Positions 42,233-52,853 of a stretch of DNA of 64,000 nt are shown one piece after another; positions within the stretch are counted from its first letter, which is position 1, and every line of letters starts with the position of its first letter. Location of the stretch: positions 16,238-80,237 of the forward strand of contig WKLE02002181.1 in assembly GCA_014885115.2 (NCBI GenBank), read 5' to 3'. The DNA comes from Asterionellopsis glacialis. Lineage: Eukaryota; Bacillariophyta; Plagiogrammaphyceae; Rhaphoneidales; Asterionellopsidaceae. A model generated the notes under the pieces. The model saw nothing but the letters and a program-made list of their open reading frames with translations. It searched no databases and was not told the origin of the DNA. Made by a program: the position numbers and the translations under genes.

Positions 42233-43339
42233 ATGGTATCAACTTCTCTATTTGCATCTTCACTCATCATAGCAACAACGTCCGCTTTTGGTCCAAATAA
42301 TATTCCCAACTCGCGTACATTGCAACTGAAAAGACACCGAGGAAATCATCCATCCTTTCCGTTTACTCCGAATCCCAACGTCAAGCAAGATGGTGGTGCT
42401 GTTCGAACAAAACTTGATTCACGACTTGAAGCAGCTTCTGTAGATGTTGCTTTGACTTTAGAAGCAATCGACACATTTTGGCAAACTTCACCGTACACTG
42501 CAGCAGCAATTGTCTGTGGAGTTAAGGCTTCAGCTGCTGATTTAGTAGTTCAAAATAATCAACTGAATAATGATAATGATGACGCCGAACAACCTAAAGA
42601 TAGTAATGGGGAATCATCAACAACAGCGACCAACTTGGAAGTGACAATTGTAGAGGAATCAGAAACACAACAGCAAACGCAACCACTACAAGACAAGCGA
42701 GTTCTGTTGTACAATCCTAATTTTGACGAAGAAGAGGAGGCAACTGTTGAACTCGACAATCCTGAATTGGACGTAAAACAGCGAAAAGAGACAGTGATGT
42801 TATACGATCCTAACTTGACAAACGAAGATGAACAAGTGGCAGTAGTAGCACAGGATCAACAAAAACTAGATTTGCTACGAACGTTTGCATTCCTAATGTA
42901 TGGGTCTGTCTATCAGGGTGCTTGTCAAGAATTCATTTATAATCATTTGTATCCAGCTTGGTTTGGTGATGGTACTGAAGTTAGTGTTGTATTAACCAAG
43001 GTGATCTTTGATTGTCTTATTCAAACGACTTTGGTAACACTGCCAGTGGCCTATCTTACCAAGGCATTGATTTATAGATATTCCTTTGAAGAAGCCTTTC
43101 GAAGGTACATATCAGATATTCAAGAACATGGACTATTGATTAAATATTATTCTCTTTGGTTCCCAGTGAATTGTTTGACCTTTAGTGTTATACCTGAACA
43201 CTATCGGGTTACTTGGATAGCATTAGTTTCCTTTTTTTGGCTAATGATTTTGTCTTCCATATCATCCAAACAAGATCTAGTTGACAATGAGAATGACTGT
43301 ACTCTTATTGATGCACAAACATGCAAAATTGATGGATAA
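42233..43339 (+). CDS. Plastid-directed Mpv17/PMP22-family membrane protein
   Basis: 368 residues. A signal peptide (MVSTSLFASSLIIATTSAFG) ends at TSAFGP, a diatom plastid signal. The middle (about residues 100-215) is acidic and low-complexity and contains an imperfect internal repeat, VLLYNPNFDEEEEA and VMLYDPNLTNEDEQ. The C-terminal Mpv17/PMP22 domain has KLDLLRTFAFLMYGSVYQGA, TKVIFDCLIQTTLVTLPVAY and the signature LWFPVNCLTFSVIPEHYRV followed by WIALVSFFWLMILSS. The family comprises four-helix organelle-membrane proteins, thought to form channels. A split Mpv17 core with an N-terminal segment (SPYTAAAIVCGVKASAADLV) fits the usual first helix, so the acidic stretch is an insertion within the domain. 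Confidence 0.88.
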   Translation: MVSTSLFASSLIIATTSAFGPNNIPNSRTLQLKRHRGNHPSFPFTPNPNVKQDGGAVRTKLDSRLEAASVDVALTLEAIDTFWQTSPYTAAAIVCGVKASAADLVVQNNQLNNDNDDAEQPKDSNGESSTTATNLEVTIVEESETQQQTQPLQDKRVLLYNPNFDEEEEATVELDNPELDVKQRKETVMLYDPNLTNEDEQVAVVAQDQQKLDLLRTFAFLMYGSVYQGACQEFIYNHLYPAWFGDGTEVSVVLTKVIFDCLIQTTLVTLPVAYLTKALIYRYSFEEAFRRYISDIQEHGLLIKYYSLWFPVNCLTFSVIPEHYRVTWIALVSFFWLMILSSISSKQDLVDNENDCTLIDAQTCKIDG

Positions 43340-43862
43340 AATTGATTAGAAAAACTTTTCAAATATGTTTAGCATTATTAGTTGACATTGGAACCTTTGA
43401 AATAAACAGATTGAACAAATTATCTCTCAATAAATAGACAATAGAATGCTTTCGATTTTAGCATGGAGGAGTGAAGACTGAAAGATTTGTCAACATTACA
43501 AACAACGCACCCTGACACTGCTTTATCCTTTATTACTACTTTAACTCAGCAGAGTAGTATGGTCAAAGGGGAAGTCTCAGCTGTGAATACGTATGCGGCT
43601 GTATAAAAACATTGTAGTTGAACCCATCAAGTCAACTTTGTCACGACACAAAAAAAAAATTACTATAAATTTTCTAAAGTATGACTGCATAATACTTCAA
43701 ACAAGTTTTCAATTAAATGTTGAACATAGACCATGTGCACTGTAGTGTTGTAGCCTCAAGATAGTTTCAGAGTAATTTTTCCATGCCATAAGCAAAAGTT
43801 GTGTTTCAACGGAATCAACCAAATTAGCATGTTCAACATTTTGTGCAAACATAGATTATATA
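43340..43862. other. Intergenic region
   Basis: AT-rich with an A-tract near 43650-43660. No supportable gene. Confidence 0.5.
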
Positions 43863-44083
43863 TCATTCATAGTCAACAGCTTTAAACCTCCGGTGTCGCC
43901 TGCGCAGAAACAAGAAAGAGATAAACAGTGAATCACATAATGAAGCTTATACCTTGGTCGGAAGAAGATCCCAAACGTACGTCCAACGGAAAATAGGTCA
44001 TGAGCTAATGTCAAGGAAGCCTTCCCGAACTGTTCACCACCTTTGGCATCGCCCAATGAACTTACCATCACCATTGCATACAT
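43863..44083 (-). CDS. Possible coding exons of an unassigned small gene
   Basis: A minus-strand frame reads MYAMVMVSSLGDAKGGEQFG ... HDLFSVGRTFGIFFRP up to a GTATAAG donor at 43952. A strong acceptor (TTTCTGCGCAG) at 43900 joins it in frame to RRHRRFKAVDYE and a stop at 43863. The same frame is open upstream of the ATG at 44083 to about 44260 with a charged sequence, so the true 5' end may lie further left on the strand. I do not recognise the protein. It lies downstream of glucokinase on the same strand, but a phase-compatible splice joining the two was not found. Confidence 0.35.
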
Positions 44084-44584
44084 AACAAAAGTTGTTGCAA
44101 CATCTTGAAGTTCAAGACAATCCAGAGGCCTATATCCAGGGCAAACGCATAGCCTGTTTAGATGTGTGGCACTTTTTAACGAGTCATGTAGTTTTGTTAC
44201 TCTTTTTTGTGGGATTCTGTCAAAGACTTTCTCTTGTTCGGTGTATCTTCTTTCTCGTCGCCTTGTTCAATATGGTGGATTCTTTTTATATTTTAAATTT
44301 TATTCCCTTGATACTTCCTGCATGTTCGTGGAAAAAGACACATTACAATTAACTAAAATTATTTCAAGATTATTTTACTCTTTACGTAGTATTAGATCAT
44401 ATGGGTTGATTATTTGAGGTGAGAGTTTTCCTTTTAGTGGAGTGACAAGTGAAAACACAAGGTCGTGAGTGAGAATAGAAGTAATCTAGACAAAAGACAA
44501 CATTATGTAGGAGACTACATTGGTGGAGCGGATACCTATGCAATGAAGGTGGGTCAAAAGGTCCTTTTGTAAAAAAAAACTTAC

Positions 44585-45789
44585 CAAAGCTGCACAGTAG
44601 TGAGCACCACGAACACCTAAATCTTCCGTCATGACTGCAAAGAGTGGAACTGTATCGAGAACCTTACTAAGACGACCCTTATCTTTATATGCCTTCATAA
44701 ACCACGAGTTTTCTCCTCTTATGAAATGGATATTTTTGGGTGTTAGTCCTCCCGTCACGTACAAACCTCCAGTGGGAATCCACTTGAGTGCACCACTTCC
44801 AACTTCAGACCCATATGCACTGTACACAAAATGATTACCAAAGAAGTATTCATAGGGCTTTTGAGTCAGTATAATAAAGAAAGTTTAACAATTCAAAAAA
44901 TACAGCGATACAGATGTATTCTGTACGGTCAGAGTACCCACCTGATCATAATGTCCATTGCCTGATGGCATAAAGTTCCTTCCTTAGCATTGACTGCTAC
45001 AACTTTGCCTTGCATATCACCAGCCGTTTCAAATTCTTCGTGAACTTTCTTATCAACCTGATTGGGGTATTCCTTCGATAAGAACTCGTACACATTTGCT
45101 AAACCCGTTCCTGATACAACACGTTCAACAGAAATACGTGAATTGTAATCAAATTTGCTCATGATGTATTCACGTAACTTAATTTCAACTTCTGTTCGAG
45201 GATTGAATTCAACATGTCCGCCCTCACTGGGGAAGCAAGTGTACTCTCCATCACTATCAGGAGCTAGGAAACATTCGCCCAACCCCGTACCAGCACCAAT
45301 GCAAACCTTTGGACCAGGATCACTTTCCTTATTTTCCTCCATCATTTTCCATGAACCAGGTGTAAGTTCTTCAACTTCCTCCTTTTTAAGTGTCAAACAT
45401 CCATACCCTTGTGCTACAAAGTCATTAATGATTTTGCATACCTTGACAGACTTGAGGTATGTATCGGTACTGTGGTTGGCAATAGCATTTCCATCAATTA
45501 ATTGATCACCAATGTTCGTCATAACGACAGAATTATAACGGACCGCACCAGCACATGCAAGACACCCCACAATGACTGAATCTTCAATGGGTGCAATGTT
45601 ATCTACAGTTTCCCATGCCATTTTCAAAAAGGGTGCAATAATGGCAAGCTCATATACAGCTCCTGGCTTGAGATAATCTTGATTACGATAATACTTGACA
45701 CAAAGCGGTTCATCAGATGAAACATCATACAATCCCATACGACTATTGGTTCCACCAATGTCACCGGTAAGGAGGTAGATAGTTGGCAT
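44585..45789 (-). CDS. Bacterial-type glucokinase (Glk family), last exon unresolved
   Basis: Exon 1 (45789-44938) and exon 2 (44857-44585) encode about 375 residues and contain almost the whole fold. Motifs are LLTGDIGGTNSRMGLYDV (ATP phosphate loop), VGCLACAGAVRYNSVVMTN, KIINDFVAQGYGCLTL (catalytic Asp), KVCIGAGTGLGECFLA and FPSEGGHVEFNPRTEVE (sugar-binding Glu). Exon 2 brings GSGALKWIPTGGLYVTGGLT and TVPLFAVMTEDLGVRGAHYC, which aligns with the C-terminus of E. coli Glk. This family phosphorylates glucose with ATP. Exon 2 ends AAL before GTAAGT; a short terminal exon must follow. Candidate acceptors are near 44480 (GTCTAG) and 44435 (CTAAAAG). The first intron donor is GTACTC, chosen for phase; a GTGGGT three bases earlier would not keep frame. 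Confidence 0.85.
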
Positions 45790-46224
45790 GTTGGAAGTGA
45801 TTGCTTATTACGGTCTACTGTTGCTAACTTTGGGTTCTTGGACGATGTTCTGATGTGCACTTGGCGATCGATTGATCGACTTGGTGCTATGTCCTATGTT
45901 GGCGTTTTTCAGTCTTTACTCGTCGAAGATCTTGAGGGAACTGTTCGTGAACCTAAAAAGATTTTGCCTCTTATTCATGATATACTCTAGGTCCTCTAAA
46001 CCTACAATTATTACGGTATTGTGCTCAGCTGTACCAGGTATGCGTGCTCTCACGTTCTTTTGGGGCGGGTCAGAATTCATAATACGGGGTACGTAGTCAA
46101 ACCCTACTAAACATACATCATTCACAATAAATATTATAGAAGAGGTTAACAAGACAGAATAATCTCTGTTGAAACTTCTCCCACACCATGATGTGATCTA
46201 ACTCAAACTCTACTGTAATTAATT
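45790..46224. other. Intergenic region
   Basis: No gene is supported. A plus-strand frame at 45872-46096 has no domain character. Confidence 0.5.
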
Positions 46225-47763
46225 CTATTTTTTCTTGTCGAGATTAATCCTTATTATTTCGCCATCATTATTTGCAACCATCTCATGATACAAATAATCT
46301 GAAAAATGACTTTGTGTATGAACAAGTATATCGCACTGACGTACAAGTTGAAATGCAGTTAGTATTGCTACAACTTCTTTTCGGGGATCATCTGATGGAA
46401 TTTGATTTTCATATCCACCAGAACTTCCTTTGAATCGATGTCGATTTAAATACATCCAATGATAATTCGTAGTTTTATTGTATTTGAGCAGTGCTTCACC
46501 AATAGCGTTTTGATCATCTGTCAACAAAAGGATGTCAGTAACAACATTAGAGTCTCCTTTAATATGATGTGGTGTTTTCTTGCTACTGCTGTGATTATTC
46601 TGTTGCTGATACTTGTGCAACGCTTCTATATATTCATCAATATCATAATACTTTCGTTTCCAGCCCGTTTCTAGTACAACATCACCCCTACGTACATGCA
46701 TTGCTACACATGGCTTTGGCTTTTTATTATTTTCCTCCATCTTTGCCATTGGTACTGTTTGTGCCATTGCATACACATCTCGTCGTAACCATGTTTGAGG
46801 ACGAGTGACATACTCATATATCCACCACCAGAGTCGTTGTTTTTCTGTTCTCCCAGCAGCATTGGGTGGTTCAGTACCTGGAAAATCATTCGGTGCAAGA
46901 CTTTTTGTTGGGAATTTTTTTGATGATATTGTTGTTGTTGTTGTTGTTGTTGAATTATTGGATGATGATGCAGTTCGTCGTAATCGTTGTCGTTGTCTTT
47001 CACCATTCGGCATGGCATTACAGGAGGAAATATTAAGAAAGTAACAAAATATATCCTTCCGCGGACAAACAGGATGACTTCCATCTTTTTTGGCTGCATA
47101 ATGCCATGGTTGGTTCTTTTTAGCATATAATTGTATTGGTGTATCACTTTTTACTGCAGAGAATATCATATCATTTACCACCGACAAATCGGCTCCCCAT
47201 CCTTTGGAAAGCAGTTCAACGTATTGTACGTTGGAACAGCCATCACCGCTATTCTTGTAATTTAGATTGTACATGCGTCGATAAAGACTCGCCTTTATTT
47301 CGTTTTGAATTTTTGAAAAACAATAATGCGTTTGATTCTCATTTGATATTGACCATTCTGGATGGTGTGTCCACCAAAGATCGGAATCGATCTTCCAGTC
47401 AACACAAAATGTTTCATTATTGTTTCCATGATAATCTATGGGCAGAAAGATACCATCGTTGTTTGCACTTTCTTTGATATCTGTTTTGGAAATTGATTGT
47501 GTTGCTGTCTTCCCTTGTCCTCGTAGACCAAAGGTACCATTATTCCTTGTAATTGTAGTGGCAGCAGGGTCTGTACGATCAAATTGGAAGTCGTCATCGT
47601 CACTTATCACTATAGATACCAACTCATCGGAACTTTCACTTTCAAAGCCGATATAATGGACTCCCGAAATGAAAAATAGTTCTTGGAATTCTTCCCAAAA
47701 TAAAACAATAATCAAAAGCAAAAAGAATGGTGACAAGTGAAGTAATCGATTAAGAAGCGTCAT
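46225..47763 (-). CDS. Type II membrane glycosyltransferase, alpha-1,6-fucosyltransferase-like
   Basis: 512 residues from the first ATG (MTLLNRLLHLSPFFLLLIIV); the frame is open to a TTG at 47778. A single N-terminal membrane anchor precedes a luminal domain with many N-glycosylation sites. The key motif is CVAMHVRRGDVVLETGW at about residue 355, the 'HVRRxD' peptide of alpha-1,6-fucosyltransferases (FUT8/NodZ), with ILLLTDDQNAIGEALLKY and the later FQLVRQCDILVHTQSHFSDY as further fucosyltransferase-type blocks. It probably acts in the Golgi on N-glycans or other acceptors. A Thr tract (STTTTTTT) sits in a low-complexity insert. RRGD rather than RRTD suggests a relative, not a strict FUT8 orthologue. 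Confidence 0.75.
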   Translation of the reverse strand: MTLLNRLLHLSPFFLLLIIVLFWEEFQELFFISGVHYIGFESESSDELVSIVISDDDDFQFDRTDPAATTITRNNGTFGLRGQGKTATQSISKTDIKESANNDGIFLPIDYHGNNNETFCVDWKIDSDLWWTHHPEWSISNENQTHYCFSKIQNEIKASLYRRMYNLNYKNSGDGCSNVQYVELLSKGWGADLSVVNDMIFSAVKSDTPIQLYAKKNQPWHYAAKKDGSHPVCPRKDIFCYFLNISSCNAMPNGERQRQRLRRTASSSNNSTTTTTTTISSKKFPTKSLAPNDFPGTEPPNAAGRTEKQRLWWWIYEYVTRPQTWLRRDVYAMAQTVPMAKMEENNKKPKPCVAMHVRRGDVVLETGWKRKYYDIDEYIEALHKYQQQNNHSSSKKTPHHIKGDSNVVTDILLLTDDQNAIGEALLKYNKTTNYHWMYLNRHRFKGSSGGYENQIPSDDPRKEVVAILTAFQLVRQCDILVHTQSHFSDYLYHEMVANNDGEIIRINLDKKK

Positions 47764-48444
47764 TTGATCATCCACCAATTGAAAAACAAAAATTACAAGC
47801 AGTCCGCACGAACACGAAGGTTAGTTTATTGGATAATATGTCTAGGATGGGGTGGATGCGTTCCTCTTTTGACTTATAAAGAAAAGCCAAGGTACAACAA
47901 CACTTTGTGAACTCCTTGTGGCCTGGATCACAGGGGTAATCACAGTGGGAATGGAAGGCGGAGACGCTTTCGCCCAACTTTTTACTTACGGTACGGTAGA
48001 GTCATATTTTTGAAATGTCTTTTAAAAATATAGAAAAACACTCCCTAAGAGCAGGTACCTGGTACAGGGGAGAATCACGACAGCTTACGTCCGCCTCTAC
48101 TCCGCCCATTACCTGGTATGCCTGAATGGGAAAATGACTCCTCTAGTAGCTGGTCTCCTCTCTCTAGAGAGACGGGTATTTGTGCCAGTTTTCGATGATG
48201 GCCCGTTGCGCTGGCGAGAAAGCTATCTGGTACGTGCCACTGGCACTACTGGTAGCATCAGGGTTGTTCCTCGTAGAAAAATGAAGTGCAACCGATTCTC
48301 GAAATCGCCCATCTTCAGTTCTATCCATTTTTTCAACAGAGCCACGACGTTGTGACACAAAGCTCAACAGAGCGAGTCTTAACGTTTCTCATACCCGCAA
48401 ACCTTCGACGACGTCCGACCAGAACTTGTTGTTTGTTTCTCATC
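47764..48444. other. Divergent intergenic region with GGTACC-type unit
   Basis: Between the fucosyltransferase-like gene and the three-exon unknown. CAGGTACCTGGTACAG occurs at 48053-48067, ACCTGGTATG near 48112 and CTCTCTCTAGAGAGACG near 48158-48174. The downstream gene's frame is open to 48286 but has no plausible earlier ATG. Confidence 0.5.
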
Positions 48445-50774
48445 ATGGCCTCGGACACAATGAATGCCCGCACAGTTGCGGAAGAAGCAGTGAGATGGTA
48501 TTTCGTACATTTGGATCCCTACGCTCCGCATGCATATAATGTTGAAGCAGTGTTACGGAAAACCGTCCTGTCTTTGACGCTCAAATTTTTAAAACACGAT
48601 AAGGCAAATCCTGGAAAAGTTGCTGGTTCTCCCGGATTAGAGTTGGTGGACAGTGATGCAGAGAAAAACGCAAAGTCCAATCGATTTTTGGCAAGCACTT
48701 CCATTGAAGATTCCTCATGGAGCATTTCAAGGTGGGATGAAAAAGATGAAGAAAGTTATGGCACTCTTCCACATCGAACAAGAGCAAGGATGGATGCCTT
48801 TATGGAGGGCTGCATTTTAACCTTACCGTCGGATGATGGGGTTCTTCCTGTTCCACATAAGCATTCTCCGCCCATGTCTCCAAAAGCAGTACCCAAAAAA
48901 CCTGAATTAGCAAAGAAATCTTTCGGATTGAGTGAAGAAGTGGGTTTGGGGGGATATCAACCAGAAACCGGGACAGAATCGCGCAATTCCAGTGGTTCGG
49001 AAAGAAACCTTTCCGCCACATCGAATCTGTTGAGACAAATATCACTCAACTCCACAAATTCAAAGTACCAGCAAATCGTGGAAATTGACCTCAAAACAAG
49101 ATTAGAACTTTACGTCAGAAGTCTCGTGAGGGTAAAAAATCAAAAGAAGGAGTGTGTTGTGGCTCTTGAACCCAAAAAAGCCGTACTAGCTCGGGTCAAC
49201 TCTATTGTTAATGCATTCCTCGCCACAGTTGCGTCAGTTCGAAGTATGAACCCAGTCTTGACACGACTCTTGGTGTCCATGACGAAGGAATTGTTGGCTG
49301 TGGAAACCCTAGGACCAGACCTTCTGGCGGTCATTCAGCGTAAGTTTAATTTGCTTCGACTTTTCTGTAAACCAAATTGGATTTTGTACTGGACTGACTT
49401 TTTTGTTAAACTGCAATATTCTCGATACGTGGTATGCCTACATGTTTGATGTGTTTAGGTCTCGTTTCGAGATACGATCATCAAACATCATTTGCATCTC
49501 TCGCATTCCTCTCGTCACCAGAAAAATCTGCAGACACACATTTAGCTCCCATGCTGGTATCCTATATGCAATACCTTAGATCCCATTGGAAAAATCTCGT
49601 AGATGACTGCGAATTGGAAAGAATGCTTACAACTATTATTGATCCAGATCTCAGAGCTACCTTCAAAACAATTGAATTCAGATCGATCGGGCACCTGTTG
49701 GAGATTTGCCAAGGGTATAGACACATGCTGCAGAACATTCAACTTCCTCCACACATGGGAGGGATGAGGTGTACATTTGTAAATGATTCGGGAAGTGAGG
49801 ATTTGTGTTTGGATTCGAGGGCGGTTCACCAAGCAATACGTGATCTTCAACGTGAAACTATTGCTGTAAATGGACATGTATTACCACCCGCTAACAGTCG
49901 GAAAGAGTTGCTTAGGTTGCTAACAGAAGCCTTAAACTCTCGTACGATCATGCATCAAAACAAAAGAAAGCCAAATAGAAAAAGTAAGAGAATTTCAAAA
50001 TCTGTCAGCTTTCCTGATTTGCCTGTAATCCAGGCACAGTTGCGCTCTTTGGATGAAAATGACAGTATCGACGAAGAAACCGAAGAAGATTTCACATCGG
50101 GTGTGTCATCAGGGAACGAAGGGGATAATGAAAGGCCAGTAACTACAAAACCTTCAGTCGAAAAACGAAAGATCCCTCCGAAAAACCGTGGTAAATTCCG
50201 CATGGATATGGTAGACATGATGACACGTAGACTATTGATCGCTGGGTGTCGCACAGGCATGGGCGGTGACGCCCTTTATGTAGTGTACGTATCCAAGCCT
50301 AGCATATCCAGGGCTACAATGATTTCCTTCTATTGAATTATTTCTAACTTTATATATTTTTATTTTTTATTTTGGTTATTTAGTCGGGATCTATTTGGAG
50401 GCGAAGACGTTGAGGTTGTTCCATCCAAAGAAGTATCATCGTACGGAAGAATGACTAGATTTGGGATTGAGATCATTGTAAGATTGACAAATGTGAGCAT
50501 TAAGTGTCATGGTAGTTTTGATGTATATCCTAAACCTCTCAAGAGTACAAAAGAACCCCTAGTACAGGTTCACACCACCACGACAGAAACGATTTCATTG
50601 CAAGAAGTTCGTGCAAGCGATAGTTCTGGTGAAGACGAAGATGATCGAGAAAACAGTAGTGGTGGCTCTGTACTTGTGCTTCAAGAAAGGAAAACTGAAA
50701 AAACTGGATGGAGGACACTTAGTGTTCGGCCAGCACTATACGAAGCTGTGGAGGTCTGGAACACACCAAGCTGA
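48445..50774 (+). CDS. Hypothetical protein, three exons, function unknown
   Basis: Exons 48445-49339, 49459-50284 and 50384-50774 encode 703 residues with consistent phases and GTAAGT or GTACGT donors. The N-terminal part is mostly helical (AVRWYFVHLDPYAPHAYNVE) followed by a Ser/Pro-rich stretch. The middle carries a helical region (KTRLELYVRSLVRVKNQKKE, KAVLARVNSIVNAFLATVAS, LVSRYDHQTSFASLAFLSSP). The C-terminal third is acidic and then basic before GGDALYVVRDLFGGEDVEVV PS, created exactly across the last splice junction. The tail is Thr/Ser/acidic. I do not recognise a family. The sharply conserved-looking end block and good splice agreement argue it is a real conserved gene. Confidence 0.72.
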
Positions 50775-51247
50775 AGGAAAGATTCAATCACCATAATGGT
50801 GTCTAATTTTACCATATAAATAGTACTTTGAATTGATGATCCATTCATTAATTGGCGATTCAATTAAAATAAAATTCTGTTTTCAGATTTTCAAACTCAT
50901 GTGAAATTGATTTTTCTCAGGAGTAAGACTCGAAAGAGGTACGATAAATGCGGGAATCAATTCAGTAACCGTGACAGAAACCCTGTACAGTGTCTGTTTA
51001 CAAGAAACGCAGTATTCGTTTCTACAGCTCGCGAGCCGGGGAGTTCTGTTCTGACTCATATTGAACGCACGTTTGGCGAAAATACCACAACACCCCATGC
51101 ATGATAAAGATCCTAACGGCAGGCAACGAAGAAGAAAGGTTAACCAGCAACTCTTGACATCGTTACTAAAAAAAGTTGGAAACGAGTATTATTTAGATTA
51201 ATCAGTCTAGTCCTCTAGAGTCTAGAAAGGCTGAAATACATATTACA
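50775..51247. other. Intergenic region
   Basis: No gene is supported. A plus ORF at 50901-51104 is of random character. A CTAGTCCTCTAGAGTCTAGA element lies near 51208-51227. Confidence 0.5.
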
Positions 51248-52210
51248 ATGTTTTTTCCGGTGCGGGTGATTGTTTTCATGGCAATGCTACACAATGGAAA
51301 GTTGACAGATGCCATGAAAATAACGCTCCCGCCACAGCTGCAACAGACACAAGTAAAGGGTCTCTTAGCAAACCCAATTCAAGATGTCTGGGTTTTGGGA
51401 ACGGTGCATATTGGAAGCGAGTCGGCCAAAGAAGCAGAAATACTCATTGATTCAATCCGACCGACGACTGTCGTTCTGGAAGTGGCGCCATCCCGGCTTG
51501 ATCGTGTTCGGCGTGCCAACCGAAATGCTAGGCAATCAGAGACTACGCTTGAAAAAGAAAATAAACAAATAGTAACGGACGAGATGAATCCATCATCTCA
51601 GAGAAAACAAACACCAAACGTTTTTCAACTTTTACCTGCCTTGGCAGAGCGAGGCTGGGCTTCCGGTGGAGTGAGTGGTCTCATCTTTGCGGTCGTTATT
51701 GTTGGGGGTAGTCTATTGAAAAGATCCATGAGCACTAATGAAGAACAGGAAACTTTACCTCGGAGGGATGAATTTGCCGCAGCCATTGAAGCTGCTGATG
51801 CCATCGATGCAAAAATTATTGCAGCTGATTACGACATTGATGAACTTATAGGAATTGCTGCAAGGTCTTTGTCACCAATAAACTGGATTTCTCTTGCATT
51901 AAAAACAATTGCTGAACAAATTGGTTTCAGTCCCGCAGACCCAATCCGCCGGCAAAAAGATGAAAGTGTTGTACAATGGGCTCTTCGTCGACGGAATATT
52001 GAGACCGCACGATTATCTCGAGTTCATGGAGAAGAAGTCAGTCCCGAATTCTCCAAGATTCTAGTGGATAATCGTGATGATCGTTTTGCACACAGTTGTG
52101 CCAAAGCTTTAATATCAGATTCAGGACCAATCGTCTGTATAGTAGGTCTTGTGCACTTGGATGGTGTTGCCCAACGGCTTTCTGAAAAAAGCTACGAGAA
52201 TCAAGAATGA
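51248..52210 (+). CDS. TraB/PrgY-family protein
   Basis: 320 residues in one exon. The conserved opening strand is IQDVWVLGTVHIGSESAKEA followed by LIDSIRPTTVVLEVAPSRLD, typical of TraB domains (GT-H-S-S ... P-D-V-x-x-E-L). A hydrophobic segment (GGVSGLIFAVVIVGGSLL) is an atypical insert. The later AAAIEAADAIDAKIIAADYD and IVCIVGLVHLDGV complete the fold (second histidine region). TraB-domain proteins include bacterial pheromone-shutdown PrgY, plant chloroplast or mitochondrial members and animal TRABD; they are likely metalloproteases related to the Tiki/EreA fold. The N-terminus (MFFPVRVIVFMAMLHNGKLT) could be a signal peptide, but no plastid motif follows. Confidence 0.82.
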   Translation: MFFPVRVIVFMAMLHNGKLTDAMKITLPPQLQQTQVKGLLANPIQDVWVLGTVHIGSESAKEAEILIDSIRPTTVVLEVAPSRLDRVRRANRNARQSETTLEKENKQIVTDEMNPSSQRKQTPNVFQLLPALAERGWASGGVSGLIFAVVIVGGSLLKRSMSTNEEQETLPRRDEFAAAIEAADAIDAKIIAADYDIDELIGIAARSLSPINWISLALKTIAEQIGFSPADPIRRQKDESVVQWALRRRNIETARLSRVHGEEVSPEFSKILVDNRDDRFAHSCAKALISDSGPIVCIVGLVHLDGVAQRLSEKSYENQE

Positions 52211-52853
52211 GACTTATTACTCTATACCTTTTCTATCTTGAAGCTAAAGGTTTCGGTTCTGAGCTGTATAAGTAGTTTTGCCCTAGAGGAACAAATGATT
52301 GAACAACAATAAGTTTACTTCGGATCCTCTTATTCACATTTTGATAGTAAAGTTTGGTTCATATTAGAGCACAAAAACGATAATAGTACAAATTACGACC
52401 ACTTTGCTAGAATGTACTCGCATGTAATGGAGCTTTATTATTCGATCTCTACAAGACTAATAATACAGGGTTCAAACTCCAGTGGTACTGGTATTTTTGA
52501 ACGAGTCCTACATTTTTGGAATATCCAAGTACAACTCGGTTGCCACAGTCGACCATCATTCTGGAAGAAGAAAAACATCAAGGGATGGTCTATTGCATCG
52601 TCTTATTTGCATCATCAGCTTTACCTCCATACGTATCGGGTAGTCGTATTCCTTGTCTCTATATATTGAAACAAGCGGGTAAATAGACTTGATACTGAAA
52701 ATTTTATGGTGTCTCCTTCTGGAAAAACTATCACAATATCCAAAACCTTCTCCCACACATGCTTTAATTTGTATTCCGCAGTACGTTCGGGTGATGTTGC
52801 TGTTGAGGCAATCTAAGATTCGTGATTTCTACTTGTAATGACACATGTAAGAC
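52211..52853. other. Convergent intergenic region
   Basis: This holds the 3' flanks of the TraB gene and the FMO gene. ORFs here are short and overlapping. Confidence 0.5.

Noticed and set aside
44929..44937. Glucokinase donor at AG/GTGGGT
   Set aside because: It leaves two bases and breaks the frame with the only good acceptor before PYEYFFGN; GTACTC three bases on keeps phase.
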